Shown in pieces: positions 22,464 through 34,000 of a stretch of DNA of 64,000 nt. The DNA lies in assembly GCA_030411725.1 (NCBI GenBank), contig MU839839.1, positions 558,001-622,000 on the forward strand. The letters run 5' to 3'. The position numbers and the translations under genes were made by a program. Positions within the stretch are counted from its first letter, which is position 1. Every line of letters begins with the position of its first letter. This DNA is from Echria macrotheca (Eukaryota > Ascomycota > Sordariomycetes > Sordariales > Schizotheciaceae). The notes under the pieces were generated by a model. That model had not been told where the DNA came from. It saw only the letters and a program-made list of their open reading frames with translations, and did not search any database.

Positions 22464-25400
22464 AACTAACCGCTCCGTAGCCTATAATCCACCTATAATA
22501 TAATAACCGCTAGCTATATATATCTAATCAGTTTATAACTTTCTTTAATAATAGCTATAGCTACTATTTTCCTAGTATTTTTGTTAAGCTATTCTAACTA
22601 TTCCGAAACGTTATACGAAACGCTAAAAGTTATAATTAGCTAAAGGTTTTATAAACCTATTAATAATATTATTTTTACTATTAATATAGATTAGCTTTAT
22701 TCGCTTTACTACTACTTTGTTATTTACGTAATTATACGTAAGGCGTATATACTACTTTATAAGTAATATAAATAAAGTTTCCGCCTATAATCTAACAGTA
22801 TCGTTATTAATATAAATAGAAATAGCTTTACTTAGTAGTTATTTAAGCTTTTTAAGTATATTTTAAATTTAAACCACTTTTCTAGCGGCGCTATATAGGG
22901 CGATATATTTAGCTTTAATTATATTAAGGGTAATAACTATCTATTAGCGAAAATACTAAAATATAAACCCTTTATAAATTATAAAGATTTATCTAGTAAT
23001 TAATCTTTTAATAGCGTAATCTTCTCCGTAATTAAAGTTATAGTATATTTTAACCTTTATATTATTTTTACTAATATATTTAATACTATAGTTAAGTGAT
23101 TTGGTGATATAGTACAAAAGCTATTTAATCCCCTTTATATAATTAAAGTATAGATTTAATATATATTTTGCCTAAAGATTTACTTTAAAAGAAAGCTTAG
23201 GCTACGTTATATAGGTTAAATAAATATAGAAGCCAGTTTTTAAAGCGTAATTACGTACGTATTTTAGGTTTTCCGGAGGTAATATATTAGGGATTATTAT
23301 TATTAAAGCTTTTAGTATAATAGAAGTTTTAACCAGATAAAAGTTTTTAAAGCTATAATCTTTTAGTACCTTTTCTAGGTAAATACGTTAGCTAAACGTA
23401 ATAATTACGCAATTATTATTATATAAAATCTTTATATTAAAATATTACTTTGCCGGTTTTAGGTCCTGTAAAGTAAGGTACTTACTAATTACGTTTCAAA
23501 ATTTAAGGGTATTACCGTTTTTCTCCTTTAAAATAAAAAAGTTATCTACTATAAATAAAAGGATTAAGTTAATCTTTTAGTTATAGTAAACCAATAGGTT
23601 AGAGATGAGTAGGTAAAAGCCTAGCTTTTTAATTTTCTGTTAGATTTTTTCCTACTAATTATAGGCGGATTAGTACAATTCATATAATAAGTTAAGTAAC
23701 TTTATAATACTATCCTTTAATTAATTATATTACTTTATAAAATTAAAATTATTAGTAAAGAATTCCTTAAAGATTAAAAGCTAATATATAAAGATTTAAT
23801 ACTATAATATTACCCTAGATAAAAAGGTATTAATAAAGTTAATCTAATAAATATATTATTTGCTAAGTATTAAAAGTATTAGTAAAAATTACTAAAAACT
23901 TAAATATATTATAAAAGTAAACGTTTCTTTAAAATTTACACCTTTTTGCTATTAAAATCTACGTATTACAATCCAAACTTTATACTTAATTAGCTTTTTT
24001 ATAAAGTTGGTTTTTTTTTAAAAATAGCTTTACTATTAATTATCTAGCAGCCTTTAGCCCTATTATAATCGTAAAAAACTATAGTATTCTTCTTAAAAAT
24101 AACTTAAATTTTATTATAAATAGCTTACTTTTATTTAAATTACTTTTTTATAGCGTATACTTTTTTGATTATAATTAGGTTAACGTTGGAACTTTACTAA
24201 TCCGCCTTTATTTCGTTAAATAGAAAGATTTAACCGTTATTTAAATTATATAAAAGTATTAACTTAGGGGTTAACTTCCCTTAAACTATAATAAAACTAA
24301 TAAGTTAATTATCTTTTATATTTATATAAGTTAAGTAAATTAAAGTAGTAACTATATTTACTATTCCGAAGTTTAAATAGTAATTATTAATTTTAAAGTC
24401 CGCGTACTTAAAAAATAGTTTTATAACGTTATTTTTATAGTAATTAATAAAGTTAGCTTATTTTCAATTAGGTTAAAGCCGGTAACGTATATACTCCGGT
24501 AATAAGTAAACTATTTATTATAAATTTAATACTTTTTTGTTAAAATCTTTATAAAATATTACGTAAGGTATTTAAATTATCTTTTATACTTTAAATAAAT
24601 AAATTATAAAAATATAAATATTAGTATTACTAAAATAAATACCTTCTACTATAATAGGATTTATTTTTTAAGCTTTAGGTTAAAGATGCCTTTTAATATA
24701 GGTAAATACTTTATAGCTAAAAATATAAAATTATATAAGGTTAGGTTTATTATTACGATTTAGCCAAATATAGTCGTTTATAATCTTTATAAAAGTTTTT
24801 TCGTTTTTATTTTACGTTATATAAGTATAATTAAATAGCCTAGCCACGTATAATATTATATATAATTAGAAAATAAGCGGAACGTTTATTTAAATACTAA
24901 TTTTACGCATTATATCTTATATTTTTTTAATAATAGCTTTTAATATATTATTCTAATACTAATAGTAAAATATTAAGGTAATTACTTTTATACTACAATA
25001 AAATTATTTCCATTTAAATTAATAGCTATAAAACTTCTTACCTATATTTATCTTAATCTAATAGGGATAGCGGCCGATCCGTAAATAAATTTATTCCAAT
25101 AACTCCTTTATCTTATCGGAAATTTTTTGCTTTATCCTTATAAAGTATATAAAGATAAATTTAAAATAATTATTTACTATAATTAAATAGTAAAATTTTC
25201 CATTAAACCTTATAGGTTTAATAAAGCTAATATCTATATAAAAACCTTTAAATACTTTAGATTTTTAAGGCTGTAAATTATATAAAAATATTTAAAAAGA
25301 TAAATTAAAATTATAAATTTCGTAGGGTACTTTTATAATTTTTACGCAATTAAAATTTATTTTAAAGGAAATAGAAATAGTTTATTAAAATTACTTAAAA

Positions 25401-26233
25401 TTAAAATACCCTAATCTTCTATACTATTATAATAGCTAATTATATTTTTCATAAGTAAAATCTTATACTATTGGAAACGTATTAAAAAGCGTTAGGGTTA
25501 TATTAGTTAAAACGGTATAAGCGAAATTACCTATTATTTATAGGAAGAATCCCTAATTTTAAGAATTAAAAATCGTAATTTTTATTTTATTAGCTCCTTT
25601 TATAACGTTTTAGTCCAGTTAGCCGCCTATACGATAAAATTTATTACTTAAAAGAATATTAATAAGCAATTATAAAATAAATAATACATATATAAGGGTA
25701 AGATAATAAGTTGATTTATTAGACTGTATTAAGGGTAACCTTACGGTTTTAATCTACTTAAGAACTATAAAACCATTTATTATAAAAATAGCTAGGCGTA
25801 AGGTTATAATGGTGTAATTACTATAGGTAAATTAAGTGGTATTATTTACTAGGTATATATTAGCTTCGGTGTTAAATAGTTATTTATTACGGCGTATATT
25901 TACTATATGGTAGGCGGTAAAAAGTAGGAAGAGTTTGTTGGTTTTCTGATCTGTATTTTGCTCCGGTCCGTAATAGTTAGATATCTCAAAATTCACTTTT
26001 GCGCTAAATTTATTATAAACCCGCGTAAATTTATTATAAATCTATTTTAAAGCGTTAATATTTTTAATTATACCTATATAAATTATACTAAAATCGTTAA
26101 TTTCGCTTAAAATCTTGCTTTATATAGTTAGTTTTAATTACGCAGTTATTATAATAGTAATTAAAGTTTTATTATTTTTCTTTTTCGAATTTAACTTTTT
26201 ATTAAAGTTTATAGTATTTTTTACGCCTTTACG

Positions 26234-26275
26234 GTACTTTTTTTAGTAATAGCCTAATTTATTATATTTAAAGTA
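26234..26275 (-). pseudogene. Relic gag CCHC zinc knuckle
   Basis: On the minus strand, this 14-codon frame keeps the spacing of a CX2CX4HX4C nucleocapsid knuckle. Each metal ligand is replaced by Tyr, and one stop codon interrupts it. Every ligand loss is explained by a single transition of the RIP type (TGY to TAY for Cys, CAY to TAY for His). The non-ligand residues (FK, NKLG) are those common in such knuckles. It marks the gag region and the right-to-left orientation. Confidence 0.6.
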
Positions 26276-27573
26276 ATTGCTATTTTAAATTATTAATTTT
26301 TTTTTTCTTAAATTTTCCTTTTCCTTTACCGTTATTATTCCTGCTTTAATTAACCGTAAATCCAGTTAATAAAGTATGCAATTAATCGTCCTTTATACCC
26401 TAAGTACAATACTTATTTATAAAATCTTTTAATATAGCTTTAATTAAATAAGTGTTTGGATTTTAACATATTATAGTGCGTACGGCTAGTATTTATATTT
26501 TAAGGTACTTTTTTACTAACTTAGTAAAAAAATAGGCGTATTAAAGCTAAGTTTACGATATTTTAGCAAATATAAATTTTTTTTATTAGGTTATAAAAGC
26601 GAAAATAGTACTTAGAAGGATTTTTACCGTTTTAATTTATAATATTAAGCCACAATTAAAGATTAGTAATATAATTAGGGCTTTATATAATATATAACTT
26701 ATTTAAAGCTTTTAAAATATTAAGTTTATTAAAAAAGCCGTAATATATAACTACTAATGTGAATATAATATTAATTAACCGTATAGTAAGATATTAATTA
26801 TTAATTAAATTTAGAGTATCTCATTTTTTATAATTAAAAGTTTTTATAAAAATTTTAATAAATTGTATTTATAACTTTTAGTTCTTGGCTCCTTTAAGAT
26901 ATAATTTTTCTAGTATTTTAAACTTGATTTAGGGGATTATTTTTACTTATGTAAAAGGGTTGACGATAGCTAGGTTAATTATATTTATTTTCCTTTAATT
27001 AGTATTAATAGCTTTTAGCTGTATTTTTATATTTATTAATTACTATTGCAATTTAACTATTGTAATTTAAGGGTTTTTTAGCTATTTGCTAAAGGATTAA
27101 CTGGAATTAGCTATTTTAACCTCCGGAATTATTTTAAGAGGAATAAAGGTTTAGGGAATTAAAGTAGGAGAGATAGGAGTAGGGAGAATTGGGGTTATAG
27201 CTTTTTTGGCGCGTATATTTGCTTAAAAGCTGGAATTATACGATTTAGGGGAAAAAGAAGTTGGAGATAAAAAAGAAGGAAAAGGATCTATAGCTAAATT
27301 GTAGTTTTTAAGTAATTATTAGTATTTTGGCTTATTTATTATCTTTGGAACTAAAGAGGTTTACGATACTTATTTTATTTCCTTTGGAGATATTAAATTT
27401 TATAGGGCTTATAGTTTGTTGATTGCGTTTGCTTTGCTGCTATTTTAGTGGCTGGACTTTTTATTAGCCTGCTAATAGCGTAAGATAGTATAGAAAGATT
27501 TTTGTAATTAGAATTGCGTTTTTATAAGACCGGAATAGGGGTTTGCGTAGCGGATAGTGCCGGGCTTATAATC

Positions 27574-27855
27574 TGTTGGATTGTAAGGACTTGGTATAAT
27601 AGGGAGGGGATTAATATTATTAGCTAATTTTGTGGAAAACGATTTATTATATATATTTTTTGGTTAATTATATACTAAATTTTTACTACTAAAGTTGGTA
27701 TGTAATTGGGGTCGGAAATAGCTGGAGTATACGTATCTTGCGTTAGATCCTATAGTGGCTATCTGCAGTCCTTACAGCGCGCCTGCGCGCTGTACGCGCT
27801 GCTTATAGTGGTCGGTTCCTTACGTGACTGATTGGAAGGTCCGACAGGTCCGATA
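27574..27855 (-). repeat. Right LTR (5' LTR in element sense)
   Basis: This 282-bp LTR pairs with 22170-22455. Its inner (left) half is strongly C-to-T mutated relative to the other copy and has a small deletion. Its outer half, from about 27710, keeps GC-rich sequence such as GCGCGCCTGCGCGC that is nearly unmutated. Confidence 0.9.
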
Positions 27856-27954
27856 TTCTTATTTGCCATATAAAATCGGTCGGTCGCCTGAAAATTATTC
27901 TTACGACGAGGGTATTCTTATGATACCGTATTCTTCTGTGCAGGGTTGACTGTA

Positions 27955-28288
27955 GTTCCGTTGGTGGAACTAGACACAGTGCGGGGTGCAGGATAGCTAC
28001 CTTGACGCGAAAGCCACCAGATCATCCAAACTCTAAAGATTTCCTAATGCACGTTCAACACTCGCGAAGTGGCCGACTGTTTAGCTTCCCTAGTGTCTAC
28101 GCCTGGTTGATCTGGATAAGGATTTACTGTCGTGCTGAGCAGACCGACGTGGGGAAATTCCCCTCACTGTGCGCCATCTCAAAACTTTCAACAATTTTCT
28201 GGGCTGTTGCTGCAACGCGCCTGAGAGCACGCGCCATTGAACCGCCGACATCCAAGCCGCCTTCTGATTGCAGACTTCTTCAATAAAT
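27955..28288. promoter_or_regulatory. Upstream region of PSY4
   Basis: This is the 334 bp from the transposon island to the PSY4 start codon. The MITE therefore lies within the likely promoter zone. No distinct element was assigned. Confidence 0.4.
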
Positions 28289-30082
28289 ATGGCCGCCATG
28301 GACGAGGCCACTGCGGATGTCGTCCTGATAAAGCTCGCTGTGGATGGGCGCATGGACTAGTAGGTCTGGCAGCCGTTGCAGATGCAATTGTGGCTAACAG
28401 CTGTTTTCGCAGTTCGCAATGGCCGGAGCTGCTACCCTTCGTCCTCGCGCGCATCGAGAGAGTACGCTACCGCCCGCTATTCGCGACTTCCGGGGAGCCA
28501 TCGCTGACCTTGGGTGCCCGTGTAGAATGCCTACGAAGAGTTTCGGGCCCCTCAACTACCTCCCCTCCAAGCCCGGCCCACCGAACAGCAGCGGCGCGCC
28601 CCGCAACACCGGTCCGATCCGTTAGAAGTTGGTGATTCCTCAGATACCGCTCCTTCGTCACAGGAAAACAACAAGGAGAATGCCAATCCCCCTTCCATCG
28701 GGGCGACATCGTCGACCCTCCAGGCGTCGTCATCGCCCGCCCCGCCATCGTCGGCCAACACGTTTGTCCCGCCACAGGATGGACAACAACAACCTGAACC
28801 AAGTCCGCCCGCACGAACGCTTCACCCCGACGTCGCCGCCCTACTCAACGAAATACTCTCGTATATCAGAAGTCAGTTCGATCGCCGCCCGCCGCACACG
28901 ATCCAACGCCTAGCCGAGCTCGTGCTTCGTCCCCGACAGCAATACCGACATCTCGTACCCTATCTCAGTGCCCTCGACCGCGTAGTCCACGTCACGAGTG
29001 GCGCAGATATATACCCGCTGCCCCCGGCTGTCCCCGATGTCGGCGCCATGTCGCGGCTGGCGAACGGCGTGGAAGGTGGCGGCGTGGGTGTGCCGGCGCC
29101 CGGCGGCAGCAGAAGTCTCACCATCAATACCGCCGCCAGTGCCGGGGGTAATCCAGGATCAGACGAGGCGCTCGGGGGGGCGCTGTTGACGCCTATTCCC
29201 TGGTTACAACGACGCGCCAATGGAGGAGGCAGCAGCGCCGGGGCTGGCGGGAGCGAAGACGGCAGCAGTGACGCCGGCAGCCCGTCACCCGTATCATCCG
29301 GTTCCTCGTCCGGTGGCGCCTCATCCGCGCAGCAGCGCCAAACAACATCACCGACAGGTACTGGCAGTGGGGCAGGACGCAAGATGGACCCCCAAGTGCG
29401 CACGGAGAGCACCGAGACGATCGAAGGACCAAACGGCATGGGCAGCATCGAGACGGTATCCATATCCGTGAATGGAATCCCGTCCATTGGCGCTGGCGTC
29501 CCCGGCCGGGGCGTCACACAGGGCGAGCTCTTGCGCCAGGAACAACGGGCCGGCGTCATCCCGCTCAGCCAGCTGGCCCGACACGGACAGCCCATGCAGC
29601 AGCAGCAGCAGCAACAACAACAGCCCCAACCCGACGCCTCGGACTCAACCAGCGAACAACAGCCGGACGAAGACGCACCCATGACCAACGCCGAAGAGAC
29701 CACCCAGCCGACGGGCGACACGCCCGAGGACGACGAGGAAGAAGTCCCCCACGCCCGAGGCCCAGAAGAAATCGGCGCCGCCGACACGGGCCCGCAACCC
29801 GCCGGCGCGGGGCCGTACGTCACTAGCGCAGACGGCACCATCGACATGCGCGGCATCGACGTCGAGGCGGCCGTGGGACGGAGGACCAATACGGTGCGGT
29901 CGCCCGAAGCCGAACAAGTCCCCCGGAGCCCGAAGCGGGAGGCCGAAGAGCCGCTTGAGAGCGGCGAGGCTAAGAAGGTCAAGGAGGATAAGGAGGGGGA
30001 GGGGGGAGGGGAGGACGAGATTTCTGGGGCGAGTACGGACGCCGCCGAGGGGGATGTTGGCGTTGTTCCTTCTGCGGTCTAG
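28289..30082 (+). CDS. Protein phosphatase 4 regulatory subunit 2 (PP4R2/Psy4-like)
   Basis: Regulatory subunit of the PP4 phosphatase, which in yeast (Psy4 with Pph3 and Psy2) reverses gamma-H2A and checkpoint phosphorylation after DNA damage. The exons are 28289-28359, 28413-28461 and 28526-30082, giving 558 aa; the introns are 53 bp (GTAGGT donor) and 64 bp (GTACGC donor). The short first exons were found by joining frames: they give the family start MAAMDEATADVV and then WPELLPFVLARIERNAYEEF. The second conserved block is at about residues 155-206 (LRPRQQYRHLVPYLSALDRV, then DIYPLPPAVPD). Between them lies a Pro/Ser/Gln-rich insert. The C-terminal 350 residues are disordered, with Gly/Ser runs, a polyGln stretch, acidic runs and a Lys-rich patch that could be a nuclear signal. 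The transposon island lies only 334 bp upstream. Confidence 0.85.
29597..29623 (+). repeat. PolyGln CAG/CAA tract in PSY4
   Basis: Nine consecutive Gln codons, five CAG followed by three CAA and one CAG, lie in the disordered C-terminal region of the PSY4-like protein. Interruption with CAA should limit slippage. Confidence 0.9.
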
Positions 30083-31078
30083 GATGACGGGGAGGAGCGG
30101 CGGCGGTTTGAGATGGCTGTTATGCTTATGTGTCGGTGGGGAGTTTTGAGGCGGGCGGGAGGGAAGGGATAGGAGGTGATTTTCTATGATGGCTAGGTTG
30201 CCAACGGGCTACCTCCGTTCTCCGTTCTGTGGTGTGTTTCTCACTTTCACGTTTTTGAGAGAGATTTCGGTCTTGGCATTGGGATTGGGATTGGGGATTC
30301 GGATCGGGGATTCCCAAGTCCTCGTTAGTCCAGAACGCGCACGAGTATAGAGCAGCGCATGGGGGACAGGAGAGAATGGGGGTGGCATACTCTTTTTTAC
30401 TTCAAAGTCCTTCTGTATCCGTGTCAGGTCAGATCAGGTCAAGTCAGGACAGGTAGTTACGGTGTTCCGGGGGGGGAAGGGGTGGGCGTGGGTTCGCGGG
30501 CAGGGAGGGAGGGACCTGAACCTTGAACCAACGGTAAGAATGAAATGGGAATGGGAATGGACTGGATGGAAAGGGGTAGGGTAGTAGGATACCCAGAGAG
30601 AGAGAGAGAGATACCATTGTAATGAGAGCGTCATTACGGATACTACCTACCTACGACTTTCATGGCCCGACCTACCTACCTACCTACCTACCTAACTAAC
30701 TATCCTAGGAATGTGATGAGATATGACAGCTCTCACTCGAGTACCTGGTAGATCTGACGGACTCGGCTTGACTCTTCGTTTGTCTCTGCTGTTTAAAGGT
30801 CTGAGATGTTGTTTCTCCTGGGCTACGGGGGAAAAGTTGAGTGAGGTGTTGGTCTTGAGGTCCGAAATACTCATCATGCCTCACAATGCAAGACAACCGT
30901 ACGACCCATCATCAAGAGAATAGCTTGGCAGAATAATGCTTAGGATTAGTTACTCTCTCTCTCATCTTGAACACCATGCTCCATAATCTCCGAGAAAACC
31001 CCCCTCTACGCCTAATTGTACAGTACATGACCAAGAATCAATCTGAAAACGCCAACCCATGCCTTCCCGCCCAGAAAA
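30083..31078. other. Convergent intergenic region with microsatellites
   Basis: These are the 3' sides of PSY4 (+) and RAD50 (-). They contain a run of near-repeats of GGTCAGAT/GGTCAAGT around 30425-30450, a GA microsatellite at 30596-30611 and a tetranucleotide CCTA repeat at 30671-30694. No gene was recognised. Confidence 0.6.
30671..30694 (+). repeat. CCTA microsatellite
   Basis: Five or six tandem CCTA units, the last ones altered to ACTA, lie in the intergenic region between PSY4 and RAD50. Confidence 0.85.
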
Positions 31079-34000
31079 CTACTCCGTAATCCGAGTAATG
31101 CTCTCCCTCACAATAATACTATTCTGCCTCTCGTTCCGCCTGACCCGGTAAAAGTCATCGCAGAAGTCGCTGCACTGCATAGCCTTCAAAAACTCCTCGT
31201 CGTGCGTAATCACAATCAGCTGCAGATTGCCCTGCGACCGCCGCGCCTGGATGATGCCGTGAAGCGACTCGGCCAGGCTCCTGATATTGTCGCTGTCGAG
31301 GTTCGTCGTCGGCTCGTCCAGTGCAATGAGGCCACAATTCACACCAAAAGACTCGGCCAGGGCCAGCCGGATGATGATGCTCGCGAGCACCTTTTGACCC
31401 GCACTGCACCGGCCACGCATGTCCATCTCGGTGTCGCCCTTGACCATGGCCACTCTGTAATTATAACTCTTTCCCTTGGCGTCGGCGTTGGCGCTCGGTT
31501 CCATGTCGGACCGGATCTGGATTGTGTCGATGTCGGTGCCCTGGTACGTACTCTGCCAGAGCTCTGCAATGGTGCGATTAATCTCCTCCATCTTCAGCGA
31601 GTGGTATCGGAGAATGGCGTGGTCGAGGGCAATGTGGCCTCGCCCGAGATCTTCAATCGCAGCCTTGGTCGTCTCGACCTTGATGTGCGACTCCTTGTAC
31701 TTGCTCTTGGCGTCTTTCAGCTCGATCTCGTATTCCTCGTTGAGACGTGCGAATTCTCCGTCCTTGCTTGACATCGAACCCATGAGCCGCTCGCGATCAG
31801 CGGCGAGTTTCGCACGTCTCGATTCCAGATACCGTGCCTCCTGTGTCAAGCGGTCGTAGTCTTCCTGGGCATTCCGTGATTCGAGCTCTTCTATCTCGAG
31901 CTCCAGGGCATCTCGCTCGCGGATATTCTTTCGATAGGTCAGGTTATCACTGATATTCCTCTTCTTGGCATCGCTGTTGTCGATCTCCTTGTTCAGCTTG
32001 TTGATCTGCACCGTCAGGTTCTTCATCTCGCTCTCGGCATTTGCGATGGTCGTTTCGAGAGCGGCGATGGCTCGCTGGTTCGAAGCAAGATTCGAAGGAC
32101 CGCCCCGGTCAAGGTACTCCTGTATCTCAGAGTCGATCATCTTGAGCTCGCTGACCGTCGTGGCAATAGCATCACGTTCCTCAGTGACCCGCTGCTCTTT
32201 GGTCCTGCATTGCCGGCGAGCCTCCTCAAGCGCCGTTCTGGCGCTAGCAATCTCTGGCTCGACAGCCTCGAGATCTCTGTTCGCGCCCTGAATCGCCTCT
32301 CGCAACTGAGCCTGGTCGTCCTTGTGCCGACGGATACTCTCCTGGAGACTCTTCTTCCTCTCTAGCTGCTGAACTGCATTGGAAATCTTGTGTCGAAGCT
32401 CGATCTTCTCGACTTCGAGTTGGCCAACCATATCTTTCGTCCGCTGACGATCGACCGTCAGCTTGCTGAGCTTGGCTTGTGCCAGTCTCGTTTGCTCTGC
32501 ACATGTCGTCTGCTCTTCATTGATCTCGTCCGGACTACGCATCGCGATACTAGACGATTGCTGCGATCTTTCGATCTGGCGCTCCGAATCGGCGATGTCC
32601 TTGCAAGCTTGTGCGATCTTGAGCACATTCTTGCCCAAAGGGTCCATCTCTTGCCACTTCTCATCAGCTTCCCTGTAGGCGACGTCGTGATCTTCGAGTC
32701 GCCGAACCAGCTCCTCTTTTTGGGTTGTCAATACAGCAATTTCCCGGCTGAGCGGAGGCAGCTCTTCTTCCTCCAGGCGCCGATACGCCTCATGCTGAGG
32801 TCGAGCGGCACTAAGAATGGCGACTCGTTCTTTCTCCGACTCAATATAGCTCTGCAGCTCTTTTCGATGTTCCTCGTTGACTTTCTTGGTAATCCTGGCC
32901 AACATCTTGTGCTTTGCAGCTTCGTCGGACCCGAAAGATCGAGTGCAAAGTTGACATTTGTTGTGGTTCGTCGCTTGATCCTTGGCTCCCTGGTAGTACT
33001 CCTTCAGAGACTCGAAGAGTCTAAGGTCCGTCTCGGCTTCTTTCAGCGCCATCTCGACCTTTTCAACCTCCTCGGGGTAGCTTTCGAGAGAATGACTCTC
33101 CGCTTCGGCGTCGCGGAGGGCCGTGACCACATCAGTCTTGCAACGATCCTTTTGAACGCTCAGTTTGTTTTGCCGCTCACGCACCGCCGAGAGTTTGTAC
33201 TCGAGCTGCTTCAGCTCCTGTTGCGTCGCCTCCTTCCGCTTTCTGCAAGCGGTGACAACATTACTTTGCTGTTTCAGAGCGTTCTGGAATTCAGCTTCAA
33301 TCGTCTCGGGTTGCCAGTCCGGACCGACAATGGCCGACAGCTGCTCATTAAATGTGCTTTTGAGGATCTCAAGCTCTCGCTGACGCTCCGTGAGTTGCTT
33401 CTTGCGCAAGTCAAGCTGCGCTCGCTCCGATGCCAGTCTCGTGCATTCCACAAGTTCCCGGCTCAGCTTAGCAGCCTGCGCCTCCAGCTTCCAGATCTCG
33501 TCGTTGGTCGTGCGGATCTGGGCATCCAGGTCGGCTGCTCGTTCATCGGCCTTGGCGGTCTCGATTTTCGCTTCTAGCTCTCGCATCTCGGTTCGGAGCA
33601 CTGCTTCGGCGCCTTCATCGATATCCAGTCCGGAAAGCTCGCCTTGCAAGCCCGCGATCTCCCTGCTGATGGCGCCCATCCGTTGACTAGCAGATGAGCG
33701 ATCCTTCTGGAGAGACGTTTTCTTGGCTTCACATTCCGCAATGACAGCGCCTTTTCGATCGAGCTCGGCAGCATTCTCGCGCTGGAGACTCTCCAAATCC
33801 CGTTTCTTGTCGTTGAGCACCCTTTGGATGCGGTCATAAAATGCTCGGATTTGTTTGTCATCCAGGTCACCATCGTAGCCTCGGACCTCGTGGCGCTCGG
33901 CAGCGTCCTTGATCATCCGGCTTCGAGATACGAGCTGGCGCTCATACTTATCTTTGTCGGATTGGTGCTTTCCTCGTTCGGCAGCCTTGGCAGTGTGCTG

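Larger units (their letters stand above)
22170..27855 (-). mobile_element. Degenerate RIP-mutated LTR retrotransposon (5.69 kb), probably Ty3-like
   Basis: Two similar LTRs (22170-22455 and 27574-27855) bound an interior of about 5.1 kb. The 5-bp target duplication TTCTT flanks the whole (22165-22169 and 27856-27860), so this is one complete insertion. The interior is extremely AT-rich, full of TA dinucleotides and stop codons in all frames, and has no usable reading frame. That is the expected result of RIP, which turns CpA into TpA. Orientation is right to left: a polypurine tract abuts the left LTR on the minus strand, and a CCHC zinc-knuckle relic of gag lies near the right end. Placement in Ty3/gypsy is by length and layout only; no reverse transcriptase motif could be read with confidence. 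Confidence 0.85.
21905..27952. mobile_element. Tc1/mariner-type (pogo/Fot1-like) MITE, split by an LTR element
   Basis: The outer ends carry the inverted repeat CAGTCAACCCTG (21905-21916 and 27941-27952) with partial similarity beyond it, and are flanked by TA on each side (21903-21904, 27953-27954), as for Tc1/mariner elements. Without the nested LTR element, the MITE is about 357 bp (21905-22169 plus 27861-27952) and has no coding capacity. It contains many copies of TATTCTTA in either orientation: 21947-21954, 21964-21971, 22138-22145, 27896-27903, 27913-27920 and a variant at 27929-27936. The retroelement inserted inside another copy of the same motif. Confidence 0.8.

Noticed and set aside
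22456..27573. Possible readable reverse transcriptase or integrase frames in the LTR element
   Set aside because: Stops occur in every frame and no catalytic motif could be read reliably. Only the zinc-knuckle relic was clear enough to report.
28960..29982. 340-codon minus-strand frame inside PSY4
   Set aside because: It is a shadow of the GC-rich, low-complexity coding strand of PSY4.
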